Shown piece by piece: positions 37,901 through 49,000 of a stretch of 64,000 nucleotides of DNA; the first letter of the stretch is position 1, and the number at the start of each line of letters is the position of its first letter. Both the position numbers and the translations under genes were made by a program. The DNA is from Garcia nutans. Its lineage: Eukaryota > Streptophyta > Magnoliopsida > Malpighiales > Euphorbiaceae. The notes under the pieces are model-generated. The model saw nothing but the letters and a program-made list of their open reading frames with translations. It did no database searches and was not told the origin of the DNA. Where the stretch lies: NCBI GenBank assembly GCA_947685225.1, contig CANTUV010000026.1:59419501-59483500 (forward strand), written 5' to 3'.

Positions 37901-40738
37901 CTACGAGTAAAAGTTTTGATCCTCCAGCACATTTGAATTTCTAGGACAAACAGCAGTATTCAATTTACAGATGCATCATGCACTCACCATGTCACGCATC
38001 TTGATATGGAGATTGGTCACTGAATCGCCTCTACCAAGTTCCTCATAGGTCCCATAAGATATATAAATCTTGGGTCCAACATCATTTTGCAAGGAATAAT
38101 GAGGCAACTTTGCAGCAACATTTAGAAGACCCAGCCTTGAATGGATATGCTCAAGCAGAGGCAGTTTACTAATAAATTCAGGTCTTTGGTATAATAAGAA
38201 CTCTTCAGAAGCAATGGGGAAAGGCCAATCCTCCAACTTCAACATCTGTAGTGAACCATCTTCACGGATTCGCCCTTCTGAGTATCCTTTTATAAACTGA
38301 TAGAGTTCAATATCAACCTACCCACAACATCAAGCCATACATGAAAAACATCAAGTGACAGCAGTTAAAGACAACAACAATTTGTTTACCAATATTAAAC
38401 ATTAAAAATAAATGCGCAGCAGAAAGCATACCTCGGACCAGTTTAAGCAATCTGTCGCCTTCAACATTCTGTTCTCATCTTTCATTTTTTCATATGATGT
38501 TTCTCGGATCCCTCTCCATATGACCATTGGATCCCAGCTTGAGAAGGATGAGCTATCAAATACCTGCTTCACAATAATAGGCTCACCCTTAACACAGTGC
38601 TTTCTGAAATTGCAAATCCCCTCAGCTTTTATATCTTCACACGACGGACAAAATAAAAAATTATCATCGCTGTCCTCCCTGTTAGCATACTGATGGAGTG
38701 TCGAATCATTTGGCCCAGAATTTGGCAGGGTGCCACTATCAGAGACCTTACAGCCACTGACCATTTCCTCCACATTTTTCACCAGTTTGGCAACCCAGTT
38801 CATCTTAAAAATGCGACTTAAATTCAATGATGAATAATTACAGCCACCATACTCCCTTGGTGGGCATGGAATGCTGCCATCACTATTTGCCTTCCAGTCA
38901 GGGTACTTATCAGATAAATTGAGTCTTAATCTGACCTCTTTGACTTCCTTTGAAGCAGTCTCTTTGTCCCGACTTCTACCACCCATCTGATTTTCTACTG
39001 GACCACATGTTGATGCTTCCCGAAGATCATAACAGCAATGGAGGCACAGATCATACGAGCAATTTGCACAATGCCGATGATAATCAATGATGGGTATCCT
39101 ACATATATTACTGCAAGAAAACATATATCGATGAAAAGAAATTCTTGGAAAGAAACACACATACTTGTAAACCATGCAAAAAAAAAATCTCATAAAGAAG
39201 TCAGATAAAAATCAACTTCATGAACCAATGGAAAGAAAATTGTAGGAAAATGTGATTCATGAACTTCAGATTCAAATAGACAGTTTATAAGACAGAAAGT
39301 AACCTCCTACGTTCATCGTATATAAATGACATAAGCACAAGAAAAACTACAAAGATAAGAAAAGTTAATTAAGCAGCTAATAAGTGGTCTCAATATACCA
39401 GCACATCTGCTCATCTGCATTCAATTTGGCTCGGATAAGATCTATATCATTTCCTGAAAACAAAAATTTCCAATGTCAAATAAAACCTTAAAATTACAGC
39501 TGCCACAGGAAAATTAGAATCACCTTACCACGAAGTTTTTTTTCCAGTTCTACTTCAGCACATTGTTCATGATGTATCTGCTTAACTACAGGAAGCACTG
39601 AAGATAATAGGCAGTAGACATATTGCAACTTATCTAGGACAGGTATCTCCCGTATTCTTACCTGCAACTCATAGAAAAAAACACTATTCCTCTATAAAAA
39701 CCCTATATATATAGAACACAATATCGTCATAAACAAAAAGCCCTCTTTAATCTATGAAAGAAATACCTTTACCATATTATCCCCTCGCAAGCACACCTTG
39801 CAATTACAGATGCCACGACATGCTGGACAAACCTTCTCGATTTCTTCTAGTGAAATGTCTGAGTACCTAGAGGTAAAGCAAGTATATACATTAACCTTAT
39901 GATTTGGAAATTTATGTACATCCGCCAAGACATTCAATCTCACCATGCAGAAATACAGTTATCACAAAAGCCTCTCCTATCACATTTGTGACACCAAATT
40001 ACCTTGTTCCTATCATTCCTTCGACACTGATGGCAAGTTTGCCCACCAGCATCTTCAGAGGAATCTGCGCTTCCATCAGAGTATTCCTGAAAGAAACTCG
40101 TTCAACTCAGTATCCGCAGATTAACTGAAGGCAGTATATTAACTAGAAAAAGTGATATGGGATAAAATAAAACTATGGTGCCAAAATCATCGCAATTTTG
40201 CTAACCGTCATGGCACTAGCATCAAAGCTCCTCTGTGATCTACTCCTAGATGAATCCATTGCAGAAAGAGGTGTTGTTTTGTAGGATCTCAAATTTTCTT
40301 CAAACTCTACATCTCTTTGCAAATCATCATTTGTCTTTACAGGATTGCGTACAGACATGCTCTTGATTGGTGTTTCAGGTGAATATTGAACCTGATTTTT
40401 TGATACCTTCTCTTTATACTTCTTTCCAGAGACTGAAAGAGGATAGTCCTCAACCTTCATGTTTACAAGTGGTGTATCAAAATCATCATTCTTACTCTCC
40501 AAGTATACATCACTTTCAACCAATGATTTCCTTTTAGCTTTCTTTAGACTAGCTCTTAAAGCAGAATTAGCAGCCCTCCTCTTTGCCTGAATGTAGTGTT
40601 TCTCACACACTGTTTTATCTGGCATAGACATGGAAGTGCATCTCCATTGTTTACCATTAGACCTCTTGCATCGCAAATCATCGGGAATCCCAACATATCC
40701 TCACCGTTCCCAGAGGCTGATATTGGATTATCCATCAT
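34915..40738 (-). CDS. JMJ24: JMJ24-like WRC/RING/JmjC protein, with disruptions
   Basis: Minus-strand exons: 40800-40206 (ATG at 40738), 40086-39944, 39866-39767, 39661-39529, 39453-39399, 39110-38432, 38317-37988, 37570-37140, 37038-36966, 36358-36273, 35670-35551, 35389-35319 and a terminal exon 35014-34915. A non-coding 5' exon ends at 41643. In order the protein has a WRC zinc motif (CKRSNGKQWRC...CEKH), a RING-like Cys-rich region, a second Cys/His cluster, and a JmjC domain. Arabidopsis JMJ24 (KDM3/JMJ25 group) is a nuclear protein reported to act as a RING-type E3 on CMT3. Both Fe(II)-ligand positions checked are altered (HIK at 38000-38008, Phe in GCPFQVRN), so demethylase activity is unlikely, as I recall for JMJ24. 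As sequenced the gene is broken: apparent 1-nt losses near 40684 and 37452, and no AG at the last acceptor (35015). It could be a pseudogene or carry assembly errors. Confidence 0.85.
36437..36463. repeat. Perfect 27-bp A/T palindrome in a JMJ24 intron
   Basis: A 13-nt arm (ATATCAATATTAT) is followed by one central A and its exact inverse complement. It lies in the intron between exons 37038-36966 and 36358-36273. Such A/T palindromes are common in AT-rich introns. Confidence 0.7.
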
Positions 40739-41499
40739 TTTTCACTTTGTTTCAAAATGCAAAAGAGAGAGTAATATAGTTTTGTGATCATAAGACCAAC
40801 CTGAAAAGTACAAGCAACCCCATTGCAAGTCAAAGTAATGAACACAAATGGCAGCGAAAAACTGCTAGATGCACAAGTAAGACAAAAGGCCAAAAATCTT
40901 GAAACACACGACCAATGTTCAAGCATGCACAAGTGAAGAACAACCAAAATTAGATCACCATGAAAAGTTCCATGAGATTGGTGAACCAGAAAATATCATT
41001 ATAGTATTGCTACAAGATCCAAAGCAATGTAACTCGAACTGGTCTGATAAAGTTGTGATCATTTTCTCTCTCATTATAATTTAAGTTTCTGAAGAAACAG
41101 GGACAGTGGTAACTCTCAATTACAGTGCATCACAATCCATTCTGAATTCTACTACAAACAAAACACAGCCTAATAACATTAAAAGAAGCAATTGCAGAGA
41201 AGTAAACAATCAAATTCCAAGTTCTCTAAGCATCCTAGAAGCGTTAAGTATTTTTTCCCCTCTCATATACATAATTAATGCTACTGGGTAAGTATTTTTA
41301 CATACACTATAATCTAGCCATTAGACGACCAATGTATAACACAGCACAAAGCTCAAACAAAAGAAGTAAAGTCTAACTAAATAATAAACACAATTAAAAC
41401 CGAAAAATCACAATTAAATAAACAACTACAGTTCGTAAAGAACAAAGCACTTCAGATCAGAAACGATCAACAAAATTCAAACAATTAGGTAATATCTCT

Positions 41500-41523
41500 A
41501 AGAAGAAGAAGAAGAAGAAGAAG
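41500..41523. repeat. GAA microsatellite in the JMJ24 5'UTR intron
   Basis: Eight AAG units on the plus strand (CTT on the coding strand) lie between the non-coding first exon (ending at 41643) and the first coding exon (starting at 40800). CTT-rich 5' introns are common in plants. Confidence 0.8.
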
Positions 41524-41639
41524 CAAGACAAGCTCACAATGCAGCAGAAACAAAAATCGATAATAATGAATTCAGCTCAAAAGATCAAACAACACTTATA
41601 CATAAAAATTATAAATATATAAGAAGAAAGGAGATTGAG

Positions 41640-41780
41640 TACCTGAATCTAGGGTTAAAAAAAAAAAAGCGAATTGGAAGTGTAAATTAGGAAGAATAGT
41701 TTGGGAAAGTAAATAAAAGGAGAAGCGTCTGGGTGCGAATTATTGTAAAATTGAGAATAACTTAAAGATTTAGAAAGTCG
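41640..41780 (-). promoter_or_regulatory. 5' end of the JMJ24-like transcript
   Basis: On the minus strand an ACCCTAGATTCAG/GTACTC donor at 41643 ends an apparent non-coding first exon, which also carries a TAACCCTAG telo-box-like word typical of plant housekeeping leaders. The transcription start is not resolved; I see no clear TATA box. Confidence 0.4.
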
Positions 41781-43500
41781 CAGATTTTAATGTACGGCTT
41801 CGGCCTCGGCCTGGCCTCGTCTTTCTCCTCTCCTAGTCCAACCTCCTTAACTACTCTTTAAAAAAAGAAAAAGAGCTTTTCTGTGTCTCTCTTTAAGGTT
41901 CAGACATCTGTGTTTTTCTCAGGAACCGAAGACTGTAAACTGAAACTTTACTGTAAAATTAATTATTAATATTAAAATTATTATTAGCAGCAACTAATAA
42001 ATTGCAACAAATTGGCCAACAAAAGTCAATTATTTATTACTCTGCATCAGATAAAATTATATAGTATTCATATATTTGGATAAATTTTAGCATTGGTTTC
42101 AACAATCAAATGGCCCTTGACCACCAATTTAAGGCTAATACGTACATAATAATTATGCAATAGTTTTTTTTTTTGTGAATTTATATTTAATAAATTTATT
42201 AAAATATTCTCTCTTCACTTCATTTTAAGTACCATTTTAAAAAAAAATTATTATCATTATTATAAATTCAAAATAAATTAATTAAAAAAATTTAAGTTTG
42301 TGTTTATTTATTAAAATTTTCTAATACTTGGAAAATTATATAATTAGATGAATTTTTATTAAATTTATTAATAATTATTATTTTGACTTTTGTTTTTCTA
42401 TGAACAATGAATTGTGAATAATTAAATATAAAATTTTATCCAATTTTATAAAAGTAAATTTTTTTTTATGAATAAAATGAGCCAAGCGAGTTGATCCCTG
42501 TGTGACAATATTTTTCAAGTTTGATTCATCTAAAGAGTGAGATTCAAATAGACTACTACATAGCGTTAAATTTTATAATATAAAATTCTTTATTGTTTTA
42601 AACAAATAAAACTATATATATATATATTTATCTATAATATCCCTCAACTTAAATATTATAGACTAATCTGTATACAAATCTACTAAGAGGTTAAAATTTT
42701 ATATATTTAAATTCAAAGATTTTAGTTAAATATATGCAATTATGCGTCCTTAAATAATTTTTATTAAATGAAGAAAAAATATTAACCAAGATAATTAAAA
42801 TATTAAATTTTGGTTAAAATAATTATAAAAAATAAAAATAATTAAATTGGTAGTTTCGAAACTCCTTAATTGGAAAGCAAAATTTATATTTTTAAACGAA
42901 CTAATCATTTATCTAACTAAATTATATCAATTCAGTTTGATTTTTAAATTTTTATTAGTATCAACTCCTATAAAAATTATAAAGTTTTGAATAATGTTAT
43001 TGACAAGAGTCTTGCTGCAACTTATCAGGTTTATTTATAAATTACATAACGATTTAAAAAAAAGGTAAATTACATACATTACTGTTTTCTAAGTTTTATT
43101 TTCAAAAATATTATATAATTTTCTTATTTTTCTTTCTTGCCTTTTTTTCTTTTTTTTTTTTCAATGATAACCGTATTCTTACCGTTTATTATTATATTCT
43201 TCTTTTCCTCTTAACATTTTTTTTCTTTTCTTTTTTTTCTTCTTCTTTGTAATGATTTATTTTTGTATAAGTTTAAGGAATCCAATTAAAATTGTACATA
43301 TCTTATTGTATTTTTATATTTTTTTATTTTGATATTGTTTAACTAATATTAGAGTTTGGTGATTCAAGTTGTAACTTATAATAATATGTTTTTTTATTCG
43401 GAGATTATATTGATATGCTGACTGTGTTTCAAATTGAAATTTCAAATGAATTTACAAGAAGGAAACAAAAACCAAGTTCGATGAAATTTTAAGAATTTTA
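41780..43500. other. AT-rich intergenic DNA
   Basis: Apart from promoter sequence next to the JMJ24 gene, this interval is A/T-dominated with poly-T and CT-rich tracts (43130-43250) and holds no supportable gene. It ends where the truncated LINE begins. Confidence 0.6.
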
Positions 43501-43540
43501 AATATAAAATGCAATTCCTATTCTAAATTTATTCAATATA

Positions 43541-44396
43541 TCTCGTGTCTTATTCCATTGTCCAGTTGCTGTACAAGTATGGACTCAGGAAAATCTATCT
43601 TTTCTAACCACTGCTAATGTGCATCTGTTGTATGTTTTGGGGAATTGTCAGGCTGACAGTTTAAGAACCAGAATGATGATGATCGCCTGGAGTCTCTGGA
43701 ATAAAAGGAATGCATCGCTTTGGAGAGGTGAAGAGGTGCAACCTGCTGGAATAGTTGCTGCAGCTGTGGACTTCCTAGCCAGTTGGTGTAAGGCAAAGGA
43801 TGGGGCTTCGAAAATCAGACCTGGATGCCAAGTAAGGGGCTGTGCAAAGTGGAGCAGACCGAGCAATGGCAGATTGAAGTGCAATATCGATGGTGTTGTG
43901 TTTCAAAATGCAAAAAGTGTGGGTTTGGGAGCAGTCGTTCGAAATTCACAAGGTTGCTTTATGCAAGGTTTAACTGGGTACAATAAGGCTCTGTTCACGC
44001 CAAAAATTTCAGAAGTGTATGCATTAAGGGCCACCCTTCCATGGATTCTATCTAATAATTGGAAAGATGTGGGCGTTGAGGTGGATAGCAAGCTGGTCTA
44101 TGATGCTGTATTCTCTTCACGTGAGGACATTACTGAGTTTGGTCTTCTTATCTTGGATTGTAAGCAAACGTTCGCCAGTTTAGTTGGTTTAAATTTAGCT
44201 TGGGTTTCAAGACAAGTCAATAAAGTTGCTCATGCAATGGCAAGGGGGGCTTTATCTTATCCTAGTCTTACTACTTGGAGTCAACCTCCAGATTTTGTTA
44301 AAGATACTCGTGTTAGACTCTCTTGATCAAGGGCACTAGTGTGTACGTTCTCTGGTCTTGAGTATATTTTATTTTATTGATTTGCATTCAAAAAAA
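43541..44396 (+). mobile_element. 5'-truncated LINE retrotransposon (zf-RVT plus RNase H)
   Basis: A continuous frame from about 43541 to the TGA at 44326 begins in the zinc-binding tail of a LINE reverse transcriptase (LFHCPVAVQVW) and continues through a WSLWNKRN block into an RNase H domain. All four expected catalytic positions are present: Asp in CNIDGVVF, Glu in ISEVYALRA, Asp in EVDSKLVYDAV, His in VNKVAHAMARGA. An A-rich run just after the stop (about 44390-44398) is consistent with the poly(A) tail. The reverse transcriptase core and ORF1 are missing, so this copy cannot move. The first in-frame ATG lies well inside the fragment. The frame has no stop, suggesting a fairly young insertion. 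Confidence 0.82.
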
Positions 44397-44399
44397 ATA

Positions 44400-45620
44400 A
44401 TTTTTTAATCATGAAAAATTTATTCATATAACTAATTAAATATAACTATCAAGATATAATTTGGTGGTAAAAAAAATATATTTTTTTAGAATAATTACAA
44501 CTAAATCTTGCAATATTATAATAATGAATTAAATATTATTTTTATGACTAAATAATCTTCCTTTATTTGCGGCCTATTTTGAATAAGATTTATTATAATT
44601 GTATATTTGGTTATACCATTTTTCTGTAAAAGTTTATTAAATAATTTCTGTTCACTATTAGTATTATATTTATTATAAAATAATATAGATAAAATAAAAT
44701 ATTAGGCTCATTCAATTTTACTATCAATTAGTAAAATATTTTACATGAGATATAAAAAAAAGAATTTCAATGAAAAAAATGATTAATTTATTCTATATCA
44801 AAAAAGACAAATCTAAAAAAAAAAAAAGACAAATCAATTATTACCTTAATTATCCATTCCTGCACATTATACAAATTAATAAGAATAATTTTAATATTAT
44901 TTAAATTTTTTTAATAAAACTAGATTATAATTAAATAAATTAATATTTTTTTAATTCACTCTCTCAGTATTTTATTATATGTGTCAATCACAATAATATA
45001 ATTTTTTCAATAAAATATAATTTCAATAACATATATCTATAAAATATATTACTAATAATTAATTTTTTATATAATTTATCAAATATACTATAAACATTTA
45101 GGCCCTATAAATATATTAATACCTGCGTATGAATATTGAGACATTACCTAATAATAAGTATACCTCTCATAAAATTAATAAATTAATATATTCGCGTCAA
45201 TTTTTTTCTCTCGTAATATAATTTTCAAAAGAATAATACCCACAAATGCATATATATGTATGTGTATAGTAAATATTATAATTAAATTATAATACATTAA
45301 ATTCTCTATCAAATATCTAGAAGAACAAGATAATTAAATTAAAAATAGATATAGTATATCTATAATTGATAAATAATTAAACAATTTGACAGTAAAAATA
45401 TTTTTTTTCTGATAATAATAAACAACATAATTATCATAAATATCAATATAGAAAAAATATAGATCAATATTTTATTTTTTTTTCTTTTTCACTGTTCATA
45501 ATCAATTTTTTTTTTTAGGAAAAGAAATCATAATTGGATATTAAAAAAATAAAACATAAAAATAAAAAAGGGAAAAAAAGTATAATTAACCAAAAATTAA
45601 GAGTTTGTCTGGTTATTTTG
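44400..45620. other. AT-rich DNA before the ACBP-like gene
   Basis: Nearly pure A/T with no coding frame. It separates the truncated LINE from the remaining exons of the ACBP4/5-like gene. I looked here and in 45620-46050 for the missing N-terminal acyl-CoA-binding exon and did not find it; 45620-46050 is less biased and may be old intron or leader sequence. Confidence 0.55.
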
Positions 45621-46053
45621 CCGTAATTGGCTTCTATTAACCTATGATGGAAAATGCCGCTTGTTCTGGAGCTGTTTGAGTGGTGATTTTGGTTGGATCT
45701 AGTAGTAGAGAATGACACTGGGATATTTAGAATGTTTGTCCATGGTCTGAAACATGAACCTCGATGGAATTGAGGGCATCTGAAATGAATTCTATGGTTT
45801 TTTCTTTATTTCTTTACATTTTCTCCCTGCAAATACTATTTGTTTTGGTTGCGGTGGCATTTTTGGTCGGATTTTGTTGATAGTTTCATTTGTAATGTCG
45901 GTTTGGTATCTTGCTTTCTGGTCTGTTTGCACGCATCAAGTCGTTAATCAGGCTTTTGAGTGGTTTTAATGGATCTGGACAGTTCAACCAGGTTTTTCAT
46001 GTCAAGTGGAACTCACACCAATACTAAATTTGCTAGTTATATATGTGTGGCGG

Positions 46054-49000
46054 GCTACTGTAGGACCTTGTAAGATGCCAAAACCCAGCACTTGGAATGC
46101 TGTAGAACAAAGCAAATGGAAGAGGTTCGTGTGCTTATACTTTCTTATTTATATTTATTTTATTTTATTATTTTTGTATTACTTCACAGATCATGTGTGC
46201 AATCTTCATGTCTTTACTGGTGTGTCCTTTGATGATTTCCCAGTTATTTTGCTGATTGAGACCTGTAACTCCTCATAGAACATTAGTTACTGGAGCAATA
46301 TATGTTCTGGAAACTTGGAGCAAGTAACATGAAAGCAATCCTTGGAACAAAAAGATTGATTTGTTTTAGTGGAGAATTGGGTATGTGGTGGACGACAAAG
46401 AACAATAATCACAATGCACTAGGTTGCTAAAAGTGATATTTTGATATGTGCTTGTGGTAGGTGAATGTGGTGTATATGTTATAGTTATTTATTCACAACC
46501 GGTTGGCTTTATAAATTGTCAAGCACTATGGTTTAGAAAGGCTTAGTAGTGCATCACAAACATTTTAGAAGTTTGATGTACACTTTATATATGCATTTTC
46601 TTTCTCCATTTTTGTAAAGCTTAGTTTTCAATGTTGAGAACCACCCTTCTAAAAGTGTTCGCACTTGTGCAGTTGGAATGGGCTTGCGAACATGGCTTCC
46701 ACTGAAGCAATGCGTCTCTTTGTGAAGATATTGGAGGTCACAGCAATGGCCCTTTCTGGTTAACGTTTGATGATTTATTTGGAATATTGGCTAATTATGT
46801 CTTATTCTTCTTGGGTAGGAAGAAGATCCAGGTTGGTATTCTAGAGCGTCTAACTTTGCTTCAGAGTCTGTTGTGGACATTCAAATGAATGTGAGTACAA
46901 TGGCAATTATATACTCGAGTTATATGTCAAGAATCTTAGCGGCATTGCATTCATGGATATTTTCAAATTGGTTGCTTTAGCATAACCCAAAAGCCACTCC
47001 TGTAGTCGGGAACTCTTTTCCAGAGACAAAGACCATTTCTAGTGAGAATGAGACTGTCATAGAAACTCAGGATAAAGATGTTGTCTCAGAAGGCCTTGGT
47101 CCAGTTGCTGTTTATGATCAGTGGGTTGCCCCTCCAATATCTGGCCAATGCCCAAAAGCCCAATATGAGGTATTGTGATTTTGTTACTCTATTTTTTTAA
47201 ATGTGTTTTGTTATTGGTATCTTCTCCTTTATTATTATTGTTGTTGTTTCTACTATTTTTCCTATCCATTATGTTCTCTGAACAAATTCTTTTCATGTTT
47301 GCCAGCATGGAGCAGTAGTTATTCAAGATAAGATGTATATATGGAGGAAACCACAATGGTCGTTATCTTAATGATCTTCGCGTAAGCAAATTATTTTCAC
47401 TTTTGCATGTATGCCTGTGGTTGGATTCATAGACTGGAGAACTGCTGTATATGGATTCAAAGGAATCCCTTGGAATTTAACTGCTTTTGAAATACTACTG
47501 TCTATTGAACTGATGTTGGAATACTCTTAGGGTCCACTGGGATGGATAGTTATATGAAATTATTGAGCATTTGGATTTAGGAACACAGCCTTTTTATGAT
47601 TTTACATTAACACAAATTCACACTGAATAATTTATCCAAATGGATTTCAAGTAGAAAATTTCATATTCCCTTCTTGTAAGCTCTATTATGCGCACACATT
47701 TTTTATGCTCTTTTTTCATTTATCTGTTATGCTTAGATTTTTACTGTTAAAGAGGGTAATAAACTGTTTGTTTCTTCCTATATGATATTACTTCTTAAAG
47801 AACTCGTCTCAAAATTTCAAGCACAATACAGGTCCTGGATTTGAGAAACTGGACTTGGTCTAAGGTTGATGCTAAGGTTGAGGCAGAGTCAGATGAATCA
47901 AAATCTCCTGCTACAGTAACTCCTTGTGCCGGTCATTCCTTGGTTAGTATATAATGATGTTTTCCAATATGAGCTTATGGAAACATGATTCTCACAAATG
48001 TCACTTTTCCATAATATCCGTCAGGAGAAAATTGCTGGCCTGATATTTGATATTCCAATCCAGTGAGGCAATATTATGATATCCTTTATGTTTTGCAGAT
48101 ACGATGGGAGAATAAACTTCTATCAATTGCTGGACATACCAAGGATCCTTCTGAAAGCATCCAGGGTGTGTAAAGTCTTACTAATGTCTTTTGCTGTGAT
48201 TTGCAACTTCTTGTTTTGATGCTGTATTACTTTCCATGACAGTGAAGGCATTTGATCCACAAACTGGTAGCTGGTCAACCTTAAAGACGTATGGGAAAGC
48301 ACCGATATATGACTGAAACATTTTCTAGAAACCAAACTAATGGAAATTAACTGAAACATCGGTATATGACTGAAACATTTTCTAGAAACCAAACTAATGG
48401 AAATTAACTGAAACATCTTTTCTTTCAATGATTTTTCTTCTTGCTATATGAACTAAAACATCTCATACAAACCAGAATTAAGGGAACTAATTAGTTTACC
48501 CTATTCTCTATGCTCTTAATCTTTAGTCCTGGACAGCTTGCCCATGGTTTTCTGTTGTTCCTTTGACACTCAAGAAACTGAAAATCAAATTTACAGTTAT
48601 TATTTTGCCAAATTTGTAGATTTTGCTGCAAGGTTTTGAGCCGAAACCGGTTAAACATGCTTAAAATTTTGGAACTCTAAATAAGATTTATTATTTGATT
48701 TGTAAAAAAAAATGTAACTAAATAACATAGGAGTGCTTGCAGCTTTGTGGCTTCCCTTTCAGATGCTGCTTTAATGGTTCAGATTACTTAAAAAAGTTTA
48801 GGAATCATTAGTTGTATTGCATTGCAGGTCTCACGTGGAGGTCAATCTGTAACACTTGTTGGGACAAGCTTAGTGATTTTTGGTGGACAAGATGCAAAGA
48901 GATCTCTCCTGAATGATTTACATATTCTTGATCTAGAGACCATGACTTGGGATGAAATTGATGCCGTGTAAGATGATTCTGGCAATTTCAGATGCTGTCA

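Noticed and set aside
44700..45720. Minus-strand frame at 45515-45718 as a gene
   Set aside because: It is short, of low complexity (Phe/Leu/Ile from T-rich DNA), and has no recognisable motif.
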